NCBI GenBank assembly: GCA_947243845.1
Contig: CAMXIF010000025.1
Coordinates: 1-45,237 of the forward strand
Origin: an uncultured bacterium
GTDB lineage: Bacteria; Bacillota; Clostridia; Lachnospirales; Lachnospiraceae
DNA: 45,237 nucleotides
Direction: 5' to 3'
Part shown: positions 35,638 to 44,280 of the stretch, piece by piece
Layout: each line of letters opens with the position of its first letter
Position numbering within the stretch: position 1 is the stretch's first letter
The notes under the pieces: model-generated
What the model was told of the DNA's origin: nothing
Databases searched by the model: none
Seen by the model: only the letters and a program-made list of their open reading frames with translations
Made by a program: the position numbers and the translations under genes

Positions 35638-36420
35638 ATGGGTAATGGTTTGTGGAAGAGTGTAGCGGATAATGTGGTCTTTGTACTAGTCTGTGTTGGA
35701 ATCGCAGCGGCGCTGTTTATGATCGCCTACGGGGCGGAGAAGTATGCGCAGAAGCGGGCCGGTATCACAGAACGGATCCTGACCACCAGAAAGATTACAA
35801 TGATTGGGCTTTTTTCGGCTCTGGCAGTGATCTTACATATTCTGGATTTCCCAATCCTATTTTTGGCGCCCGGATTTTATAAACTGGACTTCAGTGAGAT
35901 TCCGGCTCTGGTGGGCGCCTTTGCTTTTGGACCTGTGGCTGGTGTGATGATTGAGTTTTGTAAGATTTTATTAAAGCTTATCATCAAGGGAACCAGTACC
36001 GCCTTTGTGGGAGACCTGGCTAACTTTGTGATCGGATGCAGTTTGGTGTTGCCGGCGTCTATTATCTATATGCTCAAGAAGACAAAGAAGGTGGCTGTCG
36101 TATCCTGTCTGGCGGGTTCCCTGCTTATGACGGTGTTTGGTACAGCCTTCAATGCGGTCTATCTGCTTCCGGCTTTCTCCAATCTCTTTGGGATGCCCAT
36201 GGAGGCCATCATTGCGGCGGGAGCGGAGATCAATGGCAATATCCACAATGTGACAAGTTTTGTTATCTTTGCGGTGGCGCCCATCAATATCATTAAGAGC
36301 GCGGCGGCCTCCGGGGTGACATTGTTGATCTATAAGCCTTTGAGTCCTATTCTGAAAAATACGGCTCCGGTGATGGGCCAAAAGCACGTAGGAGAGGTGC
36401 AGAAACCGGACAGCGTGTAG
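35638..36420 (+). CDS. ribU: Riboflavin ECF transporter S component RibU
   Basis: 260 residues with about six membrane helices. The core runs from KITMIGLFSALAVILHILD to about residue 240; the FYKLDFSEIPALVGAFAFGP and GDLANFVIGCS blocks are those of RibU. It captures riboflavin and works with a shared ECF energising module that is not in this window. ATG 35638 follows GAGAGGAAAAG; the open frame back to 35542 runs through the terminator and is rejected. An extra N-terminal helix precedes the core. The last 12 residues are encoded by a 29-bp tandem repeat. Confidence 0.92.
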   Translation: MGNGLWKSVADNVVFVLVCVGIAAALFMIAYGAEKYAQKRAGITERILTTRKITMIGLFSALAVILHILDFPILFLAPGFYKLDFSEIPALVGAFAFGPVAGVMIEFCKILLKLIIKGTSTAFVGDLANFVIGCSLVLPASIIYMLKKTKKVAVVSCLAGSLLMTVFGTAFNAVYLLPAFSNLFGMPMEAIIAAGAEINGNIHNVTSFVIFAVAPINIIKSAAASGVTLLIYKPLSPILKNTAPVMGQKHVGEVQKPDSV

Positions 36421-36502
36421 GAGTGGTACAGAGACTGGATAGCATGTAGGAGAAACGTAGAAACTCGACAGCATGCAAAAGAGAGACAGGGATTGACTGC
36501 AG
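36385..36502 (+). repeat. Degenerate 29-bp tandem repeat across the ribU stop
   Basis: Three 29-bp units (36385-36413, 36414-36442, 36443-36471) and a degenerate fourth. Each starts with a CACGTAGGAG-like block and ends in GACAG or GATAG. Copies are about 60-75% alike. The ribU stop is in the second unit, so the array encodes the C-terminus and continues into the untranslated region. Confidence 0.75.
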
Positions 36503-36559
36503 AGTACAGACTGTGGAAAGTGGAATGTGTATAGAGGCAGCTGACAGATGAGGTGTGTG

Positions 36560-37339
36560 ATGACACAGTATGAAAAAAGAGTATATTTGATCCGCGAACT
36601 GTTGACGGAGCAGTCTCAGTACAAGACTATGGAAATCCCGGATAATGAGGAAGAGCAAAAACGACTCTTAAGAAGTCTTATGAATATCCGGCCCCCGCGT
36701 CCTATCGGCGAGGAGTTCCTACGGATACAGGATGCATATCTGAGTGGGGAAGTGAAAGAGAAGGGGATTACGGACAGTGATACTCTGCCGGCTTCCCCGT
36801 CCGATGAGCGCTTAGTACTATGGCGGGGCGATATCACGACCCTGAAGATAGATGCCATTGTCAATGCCGCCAACAGTGCGCTGCGGGGATGTTTTGTGCC
36901 CTGTCATGGCTGTGTGGATAATGTGATCCACAGCGTCAGCGGCATACAGCTTCGTCTGGCCTGTGACGAATTGATGACCAGACAGGGCTATGATGAGCCT
37001 ACAGGACAGGCCAAGATCACACCGGCATTCAATCTTCCCTGCCGGTATGTGCTTCATACGGTGGGGCCGATCGTCTCTTATCAGCTGACGAAAGAACATT
37101 GCAGACAGTTGGAAGACTGTTATCGCTCCTGTCTGCGGCTGGCTTCGGAAAATGGCCTGCGGAGTGTTGCGTTCTGTTGTATATCCACCGGGGAATTTCA
37201 TTTTCCGCAGGATAGAGCAGCCGAGATTGCCGTGCAGACAGTGAAGGACTATCTACAGACGGATGGGCAGATTACGAAAGTGGTGTTCAATGTCTTTAAG
37301 CAGGAAGATTATGATATTTATAAAAGGATATTAGGGTAG
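36560..37339 (+). CDS. Zinc-type macrodomain protein-ADP-ribose hydrolase
   Basis: 259 residues. The macrodomain (about 75-255) has DAIVNAANSALRGCF, the cysteine-containing CHGCVDNVIHSVSGIQL block typical of zinc macrodomains of Firmicutes, and STGEFHFPQD near the end. An N-terminal helical region precedes it. Such enzymes remove ADP-ribose from proteins; in some species they sit with a sirtuin and lipoate genes, which are absent here. ATG 36548 is also possible; 36560 is favoured by homologous starts (MTQYEKR) and a close GAGG. Confidence 0.88.
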   Translation: MTQYEKRVYLIRELLTEQSQYKTMEIPDNEEEQKRLLRSLMNIRPPRPIGEEFLRIQDAYLSGEVKEKGITDSDTLPASPSDERLVLWRGDITTLKIDAIVNAANSALRGCFVPCHGCVDNVIHSVSGIQLRLACDELMTRQGYDEPTGQAKITPAFNLPCRYVLHTVGPIVSYQLTKEHCRQLEDCYRSCLRLASENGLRSVAFCCISTGEFHFPQDRAAEIAVQTVKDYLQTDGQITKVVFNVFKQEDYDIYKRILG

Positions 37340-37471
37340 GATACAATTGAGTAGCGACCAGGCAGAAAACGGCGCAGGGTAGTTCCCGGGAATTCACTGA
37401 AAAACTATCGTGAATTTCCAGTGAACAATTATATTGGTATATTATAAAAGAGAATAATCGTCAGAATCCAG

Positions 37472-37512
37472 ACAGCGGTAAATCTGTAGTTACAGAGTTG
37501 CCGCTGTTTTTG
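37472..37512 (+). terminator. Strong intergenic terminator
   Basis: Outer stem ACAGCGGTAA with TTGCCGCTGT (one wobble), inner perfect stem TCTGTA/TACAGA, then TTTTT. It lies 130 bp after the macrodomain gene, so it may also end a short RNA begun near the AT-rich block around 37430. Confidence 0.85.
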
Positions 37513-37591
37513 TCTAAAACAGGAAGAAATGGTAATGAAATGCTACTTTTTTGCTGTAAAGTAGTATTGGCGCGTTAACGGTTTTGTAGTA

Positions 37592-37655
37592 ACATAAATC
37601 TTACAGTTTTGTTAGAATTACTTTCTGATTTGAAAGATTGCTGTAAGATTTATGT
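37592..37655. repeat. Perfect 15-bp inverted repeat
   Basis: ACATAAATCTTACAG and its exact complement are separated by 34 bases. There is no T-run. It could be a protein-binding dyad, an RNA stem, or the ends of a decayed insertion. Confidence 0.75.
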
Positions 37656-37680
37656 GCGATAATAACATATGTGAAAAATC

Positions 37681-37746
37681 AGTAAGAATAATTTAAGATT
37701 CCTTTAAGGATTTCTAGTGAATCTTTTAAGAAAAGACTGGTATGAT
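37681..37746 (+). promoter_or_regulatory. Direct repeats at 11-bp phase before the MacB-type operon promoter
   Basis: TTTAAG occurs at 37692, 37703 and 37725, with AGTAAG at 37681; all are on one 11-bp lattice, with one degenerate position (37714). The last copy ends 10 bp before TATGAT (37741-37746). This is the usual layout of an OmpR-type response-regulator site replacing a poor -35. Inference from pattern. Confidence 0.55.
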
Positions 37747-37858
37747 AAAACGGATTCAAAACTTGTGGTAAATTTTTCAATTAAGGAAGCAGGATTATGA
37801 AGACAAAAGACATGCTGTTTCGTTTACAATAATATATGTGCTAAGGAGGGGAAGTAGC

Positions 37859-38560
37859 ATGGAAACGTTAGTAGAAATCCGGGATATCTGTAAGGTATAT
37901 AATCCCGGAGAGAATGAAGTGAAGGCGCTTGACCATGTGAGTCTGACAATTTGCGAAGGAGAGTTTGTGGCAATCATCGGACATTCCGGTTCGGGCAAAT
38001 CCACGCTGATGAATATGCTGGGGTGTCTGGATGTGCCCACCAGTGGGAGTTATTACCTGCACGGACATGATGTGGGGAGCATGACGGACGATGAACTCTC
38101 GGACATCCGCAATCAGGAGATCGGCTTTGTGTTTCAGGGATTTAATCTGATCCCCAGTCTGACGGCTCTGGAAAATGTAGAACTGCCGCTGATCTATCGG
38201 GGTGTGGGCAAGCGGGAGCGCCTGGAATTGTCGGAGGCAGCCCTTGATAAGGTAGGGCTGGATAAACGTAAGTCGCACAAGCCATCGGAGATGTCCGGCG
38301 GACAGCAGCAGAGAGTGGCCATTGCCAGAGCCATAGCCCAGGCGCCGCCCATCATCCTGGCGGATGAGCCTACGGGTAATCTGGATTCTAATTCTACCAG
38401 AGAGATCATGGATATTTTAAAGGCCCTTCATGAGGAGGGCAGGACAGTCATTCTGATCACCCATGATAACGAGATAGCAGCCAAGGCCAAACGGGTGATC
38501 AAAATTATGGACGGTAAGATTGAGGAGGATTATGAAAATGTCGCAGATAACGGAGAATAA
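37859..38560 (+). CDS. ABC transporter ATPase, MacB/LolD type
   Basis: 233 residues. Walker A is GHSGSGKST, the signature is [16 protein letters not shown] and Walker B is [11 protein letters not shown]. It belongs to the MacB/LolD branch that drives mechanotransmission rather than transport through the membrane pore. AAGGAGGGG precedes ATG 37859. It is followed by an HlyD-type adaptor and a MacB-type permease, so the three form an export or efflux unit, often for peptides or antibiotics. Confidence 0.94.
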   Translation: METLVEIRDICKVYNPGENEVKALDHVSLTICEGEFVAIIGHSGSGKSTLMNMLGCLDVPTSGSYYLHGHDVGSMTDDELSDIRNQEIGFVFQGFNLIPSLTALENVELPLIYRGVGKRERLELSEAALDKVGLDKRKSHKPSEMSGGQQQRVAIARAIAQAPPIILADEPTGNLDSNSTREIMDILKALHEEGRTVILITHDNEIAAKAKRVIKIMDGKIEEDYENVADNGE

Positions 38561-40181
38561 GGCAGAAGAAAAGAAAATGACTGATATAGTCAATGATGAG
38601 GAGACAAAAGAGGTGAAGGCGTCCAAAAAGGCGAAGAAAGACAAGAAGCCCATGGACAAGGCGAAGAAGAAAAAGATACGCCGGCGAATCGCCGCTGTTG
38701 TCATCGTGGCGCTTGTGGCAGGCTTTTTTGTGCGGAATTCTCTTATGGCCAAGAATACGCTGCCCACGGTATTTACCACGCAGGCAGAGGTACAGGACGT
38801 GGAACAGACGCTTCGTACCAGCGGCACGGTGAAGAGTATGGAGACCAAGACTTACTTTGCCGGTGTGACAGTTCCGGTGAGCGATGTCAAGGTGGCTGTA
38901 GGCGATAAAGTGAAGAAGGGAGACTTACTTCTTACATTTGATGAGACAGACCTTGACGAGGCGAAGCAGGAAGCAGAATTAAAGCTGGCATCCAGCGAGG
39001 GGGATTATTCCAGTTCCCTCAACAAAAACAATAGATATCTGGCGGATCTCTCTGAAGCCAACACCAATCTTCCGGTGTTGGAACAGCAGATTTCCGATCA
39101 TGAGACGTATTTAAAGAGTTTGAAGAAGACCATAGAGGACAAGAAAGCATGGTATGCCAATCAGGGAGCCCTTTTACAGGTATCGCTCTTAGAGTGGGAA
39201 AAGACCATCAGCGATGAAAAGAAGGCGCTGGAGGAGCGGAATGCCGAGGAGGCAAAGCTGGAAGCGGATATGAGCCACAGCGAAAAAGAGGATAAAGAAG
39301 AACGGGACGATGCCGCCAAGAGCCAGATTGCAGCGGACGAGGAAACCTATTTAAGCTTACAGGAACAGGTACAGTATAATTCTTATGAACAGCAGAATAA
39401 TCAGGAGATTCGTGATCTGGAAAGAGAAGCGGAGGAGATTGAAAAGATCATTGCTGATGCCAAGGAACTGAAAGCTAAGATGGAATCCCAGAAGGAGGCT
39501 TCCGAGGATGCCATGATGGATCCCGGCAACCAGAAAAAGATAGAAGCGGATATTGCCCTGCAGAAATTGACGAGCGGAGAGACACTACAGGATCTTGAGG
39601 CGGTAGAGGCTGGGATCAAGGCTGATTTTGCCGGTGTGGTCACAGAGATTGAGGCTGTAGAAGGCGCAATGCCGGCGGAGAACGGCAAACTGCTGGTATT
39701 GGAGAGCACGGATAAGGTAGTGGTGCATGTCAATTTATCCAAGTATGATCTGGAAAAAGTTGCCCTGGGGCAGAAGGCGGAAATAGATATTGCAGGCAAT
39801 ATGTATGAAGGTAAGGTGGATAAGATAGAAGGTATGGCCACCACTAACAATAATGGTGCGGCGGTGGTCGGCGTGGATATCAGCATTGACAAGCCGGATG
39901 AAAATATTTTTCTGGGTGTGGAAGCTAAGATAGTGGTACATACGGCGCAGGCGGAAGGTGTTGTGGCTATTCCCATGGAACTGGTCAATAGTGACAGAGA
40001 GGGAGACTTTGTCTATGTAGAGGAGAATGGCACTGTGGCTAAGAGGCGTATTACGGTGGGAATATCCAATGAGAGTCTCTGCGAGGTCAAAGAAGGACTT
40101 GCTGCCGGAGATCAGATAATCATGTCCATGGGACAGGAGTATGAGGAAGGCATGGCGGTTACGGCAGTTCCGCAGGGCTAA
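38538..40181 (+). CDS. HlyD/MacA-type adaptor protein
   Basis: 547 residues. A very Lys-rich cytosolic start (to about 50) leads into one membrane helix (about 53-72). Then come a biotinyl-lipoyl-like segment, a long coiled coil (about 135-330, rich in Glu, Lys and Ala), the second half of the lipoyl fold and a beta-barrel end (GLAAGDQIIMSMGQEYEEG). It bridges the ATPase/permease to the outside. It overlaps the ATPase gene by 23 bp; AGGAGG at 38523-38528 favours ATG 38538 over 38532. The coiled coil is long for a Gram-positive adaptor. Confidence 0.9.
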   Translation: MSQITENKAEEKKMTDIVNDEETKEVKASKKAKKDKKPMDKAKKKKIRRRIAAVVIVALVAGFFVRNSLMAKNTLPTVFTTQAEVQDVEQTLRTSGTVKSMETKTYFAGVTVPVSDVKVAVGDKVKKGDLLLTFDETDLDEAKQEAELKLASSEGDYSSSLNKNNRYLADLSEANTNLPVLEQQISDHETYLKSLKKTIEDKKAWYANQGALLQVSLLEWEKTISDEKKALEERNAEEAKLEADMSHSEKEDKEERDDAAKSQIAADEETYLSLQEQVQYNSYEQQNNQEIRDLEREAEEIEKIIADAKELKAKMESQKEASEDAMMDPGNQKKIEADIALQKLTSGETLQDLEAVEAGIKADFAGVVTEIEAVEGAMPAENGKLLVLESTDKVVVHVNLSKYDLEKVALGQKAEIDIAGNMYEGKVDKIEGMATTNNNGAAVVGVDISIDKPDENIFLGVEAKIVVHTAQAEGVVAIPMELVNSDREGDFVYVEENGTVAKRRITVGISNESLCEVKEGLAAGDQIIMSMGQEYEEGMAVTAVPQG

Positions 40182-40196
40182 GAGAGGGTGAGACAT

Positions 40197-41417
40197 ATGG
40201 CACAATTTTGGGAATACATTAAGATCGCCCTGATGAATATAAAGAGCAATAAGGGACGTTCCGTCCTGACCATGCTGGGCATTATTATCGGTATCGCTTC
40301 CGTCATCATGATCATTTCCATTGGAGATGGCATGCGTGGTTCCATCAATGAGGAACTGGACAATATGGCGGGCGGCCAGATCGCGATCTATACAAACAGT
40401 GATGCGGAAGGGAATGATGTAGTATTTACGGAAGATGAGTTTGACCTGATTGAGGAAAAGGTGGAGCATGTTAAGGGTGTTACGCCCCAGTACGGTATGT
40501 GGGCTACGGTGATTGGGAGAAAGGGCGATTTTGATGCGCTTCTCTATGGCGGAACAACGGCATTGCAGTTCGCGACAGGAAGCGAGCCTATTGTGAAAGG
40601 CAGATATTTTACGCGGGCGGAATATGATGGTTCCAGTATGGTCTGCGTAATCAATGAGAACAGCGCCAGGATGGTCTTTGGAACCACGGATGTGGTAGGC
40701 ATGAGTGTAGAAGTCTATCTCTGGGGCGTTACCCAGGAATTGACGGTTGTGGGTATTCGCCAGGACACCAAGGCAGGGCTTATTTCCGCCATGAACGGCG
40801 GCGGTTACCTGCAGGTAGAGATGCCGCTGTCTGCGATGAGTGACGGCTTTGGATTATGGGTAGAAGATTTTACGCAAATGTATGTTATAGCTGAGAGTTC
40901 AGAGTATTCTGCCCAGGTGGCGGCAGACTGCATTACTCTTTTGGAGAATAAATTTAATGTGCGCGGCGAGAATAAGATTATGATGGAGAGTTTTGCAGAC
41001 TTTCAGGCGCAGTATGACAGTATCTTGGGTATCATCACTATTTTTATTTCTTTTGTGGCTGGTATTTCCCTGTTAGTAGGCGGTATCGGTGTTATGAATA
41101 TCATGCTGGTGTCCGTTACGGAACGTACCAGGGAAATTGGTATCCGCAAATCACTGGGCGCCAGGACGCGATCCATTCTGTTACAGTTTTTGGCGGAAGC
41201 CAGCATCATCACACTGATTGGTGGTCTGATCGGTATCGCCATCGGCGGATTGGGGGCTGTTGCACTCTGCAATTCCTTTGGCTTTGCCGCCAGGGTGAAA
41301 GCGTCAACGGTGGTCTTTGCCACCATATTTTCTTCGGCGGTTGGTATCTTTTTCGGGATTTATCCGGCCAGGAAGGCGGCGAAACTTAGTCCGATTGAGG
41401 CTTTGCGGCATGAATAG
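40197..41417 (+). CDS. MacB-type ABC transporter permease
   Basis: 406 residues. A first membrane helix (about 20-45, MLGIIIGIASVIMIISIGDG) is followed by a large outer MacB_PCD domain (about 50-270) and three C-terminal helices (FtsX domain) with the GIRKSLGARTRSILLQFLAEA loop. The start at ATG 40197 has a GAGAGGG upstream, and the gene begins 15 bp after the adaptor. The substrate is unknown; related systems export antimicrobial peptides or give self-protection. Confidence 0.93.
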   Translation: MAQFWEYIKIALMNIKSNKGRSVLTMLGIIIGIASVIMIISIGDGMRGSINEELDNMAGGQIAIYTNSDAEGNDVVFTEDEFDLIEEKVEHVKGVTPQYGMWATVIGRKGDFDALLYGGTTALQFATGSEPIVKGRYFTRAEYDGSSMVCVINENSARMVFGTTDVVGMSVEVYLWGVTQELTVVGIRQDTKAGLISAMNGGGYLQVEMPLSAMSDGFGLWVEDFTQMYVIAESSEYSAQVAADCITLLENKFNVRGENKIMMESFADFQAQYDSILGIITIFISFVAGISLLVGGIGVMNIMLVSVTERTREIGIRKSLGARTRSILLQFLAEASIITLIGGLIGIAIGGLGAVALCNSFGFAARVKASTVVFATIFSSAVGIFFGIYPARKAAKLSPIEALRHE

Positions 41418-41482
41418 TGTGAGATGAAGTTGCGCGGCAGTTTCATCTCACACTGGAGAATGCCTGAAAAGAGGCATTCTCC
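41416..41482 (+). terminator. Two consecutive perfect hairpins after the MacB-type permease gene
   Basis: Hairpin 1 has a 13-bp stem (AGTGTGAGATGAA, 41416-41428 with 41442-41454) and begins in the stop codon. Hairpin 2 has an 11-bp stem (GGAGAATGCCT, 41455-41465 with 41472-41482). Neither has a T-run. Confidence 0.55.
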
Positions 41483-41500
41483 CAGATAAGCAGGTTTTGC

Positions 41501-41528
41501 TTGCACTTTGTATATTTTGAAGTATAAT
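41501..41528 (+). promoter_or_regulatory. Promoter with immediate 5' hairpin, YcxB-like gene
   Basis: TTGCAC, 16 nt, TATAAT. Transcription should begin near 41535, directly before a perfect 11-bp hairpin (AGAAAGCACCT at 41539-41549 with its complement at 41557-41567). A stem right at the 5' end of an mRNA often protects it from decay. Confidence 0.75.
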
Positions 41529-41639
41529 AGAAATCAGTAGAAAGCACCTGCATTGTAGGTGCTTTCTTGGAGAATCGGGAATCGACAGGAATGAAACCGG
41601 GATTGGATCGCGGCTGATTATTTGGCAAGGAGATTTGTT

Positions 41640-42119
41640 ATGGAAATAGAGTTTGATGTGAAGATTACACCAAATATTCTGTATGATTATATGTTACAGC
41701 ACACTTACTCCCGGCTGCCCGGTCTGATGGGTACCTTGGTGGGGGCATTGATGCTGGTGCTGTTTGCTTCGAACAGACAGCCGCTGGTGTTAATCATTGC
41801 CCTGGTGATTTTGTTGTATCTGCCCTGGACGCTCTTTTTAAAATCCAGACAGCAGGCCCAGGCTACGCCTGCATTTAGGAAGCCGCTTCATTATAAGCTG
41901 ACAGATGAAGGGATTGAAGTGTCCCAGGACGAGACCACGGAAAAGATGGCCTGGGAGAACATGGTCAGGGCGGTTTCCACGCCGAAGAGTATTGTGGTGT
42001 ATACCACAGCAGTAAATGCCTGCATCTTTCCGAAGAAAGATCTTGGCGAGGGGAAATATAAGGTGATCGAGATCATTTCCACCCATATGCCTCCGAAGAA
42101 AGTGAAGATACGTGGTTAG
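41640..42119 (+). CDS. YcxB-like membrane protein
   Basis: 159 residues. Two membrane helices (about 30-48 and 52-70) are followed by a soluble domain of beta strands (HYKLTDEGIEVSQDETTEKM, then a Trp-containing strand and PKKD), the YcxB-like pattern. The role is unknown. AAGGAG lies 8 nt before ATG 41640. It stands alone; a 134-bp gap with one imperfect hairpin (about 42178-42212) separates it from tsaE. Confidence 0.8.
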   Translation: MEIEFDVKITPNILYDYMLQHTYSRLPGLMGTLVGALMLVLFASNRQPLVLIIALVILLYLPWTLFLKSRQQAQATPAFRKPLHYKLTDEGIEVSQDETTEKMAWENMVRAVSTPKSIVVYTTAVNACIFPKKDLGEGKYKVIEIISTHMPPKKVKIRG

Positions 42120-42253
42120 GTAGAACGTTGAGTAGCGTTAAGATGGCAAAGCAGGCGGTCCAGGAGCTGCTAAATGTTCTGCAGGATACCAGGGGGTGTC
42201 CTGCGCAGAAATCAGATTTTGCTATTTAGTGTGTGTGGAAAATATAGGAAAAC

Positions 42254-42691
42254 ATGGAAACAGTATTAGAAACTTATAGTGCGGAAGAGACATTTGCATA
42301 TGGGAAAAGTTTTGGCGAGCGTGTGCAGTCCGGGCAGGTCTGTACATTGATCGGGGATCTGGGCGTGGGTAAGACTGTCTTTACCCAGGGCGTGGCGGCA
42401 GGGCTTGGCATCAGCGAACCCGTGAACAGCCCTACCTTTACAATCTTGCAGATCTATGAGGAGGGCAGACTTCCCTTCTACCATTTCGATGTGTATCGCA
42501 TCGGTGATGTGGAGGAAATGGAGGAGATCGGCTATGAAGATTGCTTCTACGCAGAGGGTGTCTGCCTGATCGAGTGGGCAGATCTGGTGGCGGAGATTAT
42601 TCCCCAAAGACATACCCGTATCACGATTGAGAAAGATTTAACCAAAGGATTCGCATATCGCAGAATAAGGATAGAAGAGAAGGGGCTATGA
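42254..42691 (+). CDS. tsaE: tRNA t6A37 threonylcarbamoyltransferase complex ATPase TsaE
   Basis: 145 residues. Walker A is GDLGVGKTVFTQG; SPTFTILQIYEEG and FYHFDVYRIG are the family blocks, and a Glu-Trp-Ala-Asp segment carries the Walker B-like region. TsaE is the ATPase that resets the TsaB-TsaD complex, which makes the t6A base next to the anticodon of ANN-decoding tRNAs. Its stop overlaps tsaB in ATGA. A run of tsaE-tsaB-rimI is common in Firmicutes. Confidence 0.95.
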   Translation: METVLETYSAEETFAYGKSFGERVQSGQVCTLIGDLGVGKTVFTQGVAAGLGISEPVNSPTFTILQIYEEGRLPFYHFDVYRIGDVEEMEEIGYEDCFYAEGVCLIEWADLVAEIIPQRHTRITIEKDLTKGFAYRRIRIEEKGL

Positions 42692-43416
42692 AAATACTGG
42701 CATTGGACAGCTCCGGGCTGGTGGCCAGCGCAGCGCTGGTGGAAGATGATAACCTGATCGCGGAGTATACCATACAATACAAAAAGACACATTCCCAGAC
42801 ACTCCTGCCCATGTTGGAGGAAATTCGGGATATGGTAGAACTGGATTTAAATACGGTGGATGCCATTGCGGTGGCGGCGGGACCGGGATCCTTTACCGGT
42901 CTGCGGATTGGCTCCGCCACAGCCAAGGGACTTGCCTTTGCATTGGATAAGCCCATCGTCCCGGTGCCGACCGTGGAGGGGCTTGCCTATCAGATGTACG
43001 GAACGGATGCGCTGGTCTGTCCGATTATGGATGCCAGAAGGAGTCAGGTGTACACCGGCATTTACGAGTTCGTTTTTACAGAAAGCAAATATGACATGCG
43101 TGTCATTATGGGACAGCGCGCTTTGGCATTTGAGGAGATTGCGCAGGCGCTAAATGACCTGGGGAGAAGAGTGGTCTTTCTGGGAGATGGGGTGCCGGTA
43201 TTCCGGGAACGGATGACGGAGGTAATGCGAGTGCCGTATACACTGGCGCCGGCCCACCGCAACAGACAGTCAGCGGCCTGCATAGCGGCGTTGGGAAGCC
43301 TGTATTATGCACAGGGTAAAGTGGAGAGCGGTGCGGAACACGCGCCGGTCTATCTGCGGCTTTCCCAGGCGGAGCGGGAGCGTGCCGAGAGTCAGAGTGG
43401 AGAAAACGGCAGATGA
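42688..43416 (+). CDS. tsaB: tRNA t6A37 complex dimerisation subunit TsaB
   Basis: 242 residues. ASKHA-fold blocks ILALDSSGLVASAALVED and VAAGPGSFTGLRIGSATAKG are clear; the protein is the inactive partner that holds TsaD. It starts in the tsaE stop (ATGA). The catalytic TsaD gene is not in this window. Confidence 0.95.
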   Translation: MKILALDSSGLVASAALVEDDNLIAEYTIQYKKTHSQTLLPMLEEIRDMVELDLNTVDAIAVAAGPGSFTGLRIGSATAKGLAFALDKPIVPVPTVEGLAYQMYGTDALVCPIMDARRSQVYTGIYEFVFTESKYDMRVIMGQRALAFEEIAQALNDLGRRVVFLGDGVPVFRERMTEVMRVPYTLAPAHRNRQSAACIAALGSLYYAQGKVESGAEHAPVYLRLSQAERERAESQSGENGR

Positions 43417-43480
43417 TTTGTAAGAGGACGGCAGGGAACAGCGCAGAAGTCTTTGAAAGTATCGGGAGGACGAGCAGAGT

Positions 43481-43915
43481 ATGATCACGTACAGAACTAT
43501 GACTCCAGCGGATGTGCCTTTTATCAGCAGGCTGGAGGAAGAGACTTTTTCCATGCCCTGGTCACCGGAATCTTTTTTACAGATGATCTCAAAAGAAGAT
43601 ACCAGATATTATGTGGCCGAAGAGGATGGCCATCTGCTGGGCGGCTGCGGTCTGTGGATGATCGCCGGAGAGGGGAATATTACAAATGTTGCCGTGACTA
43701 AAGCTGCCAGGCGGCGCGGCGTGGGCACGGGACTGCTTACGCATCTGATGAAGGAAGGCGGCCGGGAGGGGGTTACAGCCTACACCCTGGAAGTGCGTGT
43801 CAGCAACGAGGCGGCGATTCGAATGTATCAGAAGCTTGGTTTTGTGTCTGAAGGAATTCGTCCGGGCTTCTATGAAAAACCAACAGAAGATGCTATGATA
43901 ATGTGGAAGAGATAG
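43481..43915 (+). CDS. rimI: Ribosomal-protein-alanine N-acetyltransferase RimI
   Basis: 144 residues of the GNAT fold. The acetyl-CoA loop is ARRRGVGTGLLTHLM (motif RxxGxG/A), and the EVRVSNEAAIRMYQKLGFV block is typical of RimI. It acetylates the N-terminus of ribosomal protein S18 in well-studied bacteria. GGGAGGA lies about 10 nt before the ATG. It is the third gene of the t6A run. Confidence 0.92.
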   Translation: MITYRTMTPADVPFISRLEEETFSMPWSPESFLQMISKEDTRYYVAEEDGHLLGGCGLWMIAGEGNITNVAVTKAARRRGVGTGLLTHLMKEGGREGVTAYTLEVRVSNEAAIRMYQKLGFVSEGIRPGFYEKPTEDAMIMWKR

Positions 43916-44005
43916 GAAGCGCATGGAACAATTACCACCGATTTTTCGCTTTTTATTTGATAAAATGGGAGCGAGTGGAATAAGTAAGATTACAGGAGGT
44001 TTGTC

Positions 44006-44248
44006 ATGCGCGTTTATGAAGAGCAAAAAGAACTGGTCAAGGTAGTCTGCAATGCCTGCGGCAAAGAATTATTGGTAGAAAATGGAATTCTCAAAGAAGA
44101 ATGTATCCATGTAGACCATGACTTTGGTTTTTTTGGCGCCAAAGATGGAGAGGGTGAGAAATTCGATCTGTGCGAGGCGTGTTATGAGAAACTCACAGCC
44201 GGTTTTCAGGTGCCTGTTGAGAGACAGGAAAGAAAGGAATTGCTTTAG
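44006..44248 (+). CDS. Small zinc-ribbon-like protein
   Basis: 80 residues. Two Cys pairs, CNAC (15-18) and CEAC (56-59), suggest one zinc site; a His-Val-Asp-His stretch lies between them. The family is not one I recognise. A perfect AGGAGG lies 7 nt before the ATG. It lies between rimI and rnz, which starts 33 bp later, so they may share a transcript. Confidence 0.75.
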   Translation: MRVYEEQKELVKVVCNACGKELLVENGILKEECIHVDHDFGFFGAKDGEGEKFDLCEACYEKLTAGFQVPVERQERKELL

Positions 44249-44280
44249 ACTGCCCGGAATTTGACAGAACAGGAGTATGC

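Larger units (their letters stand above)
37340..37858 (+). other. Long AT-rich intergenic region with hairpins and phased repeats
   Basis: No gene is seen in 519 bases. It holds a T-tailed hairpin (37472-37512), a 7-bp stem near 37552-37575 (CTACTTT/AAAGTAG), a perfect 15-bp inverted repeat (37592-37606 and 37641-37655), TTTAAG repeats at 37692, 37703 and 37725, and a TATGAT at 37741-37746 that is probably the -10 of the ABC operon. Confidence 0.6.

Noticed and set aside
36385..36502. CRISPR array
   Set aside because: The 29-bp units are directly adjacent with no spacers and are degenerate; no cas genes are near.
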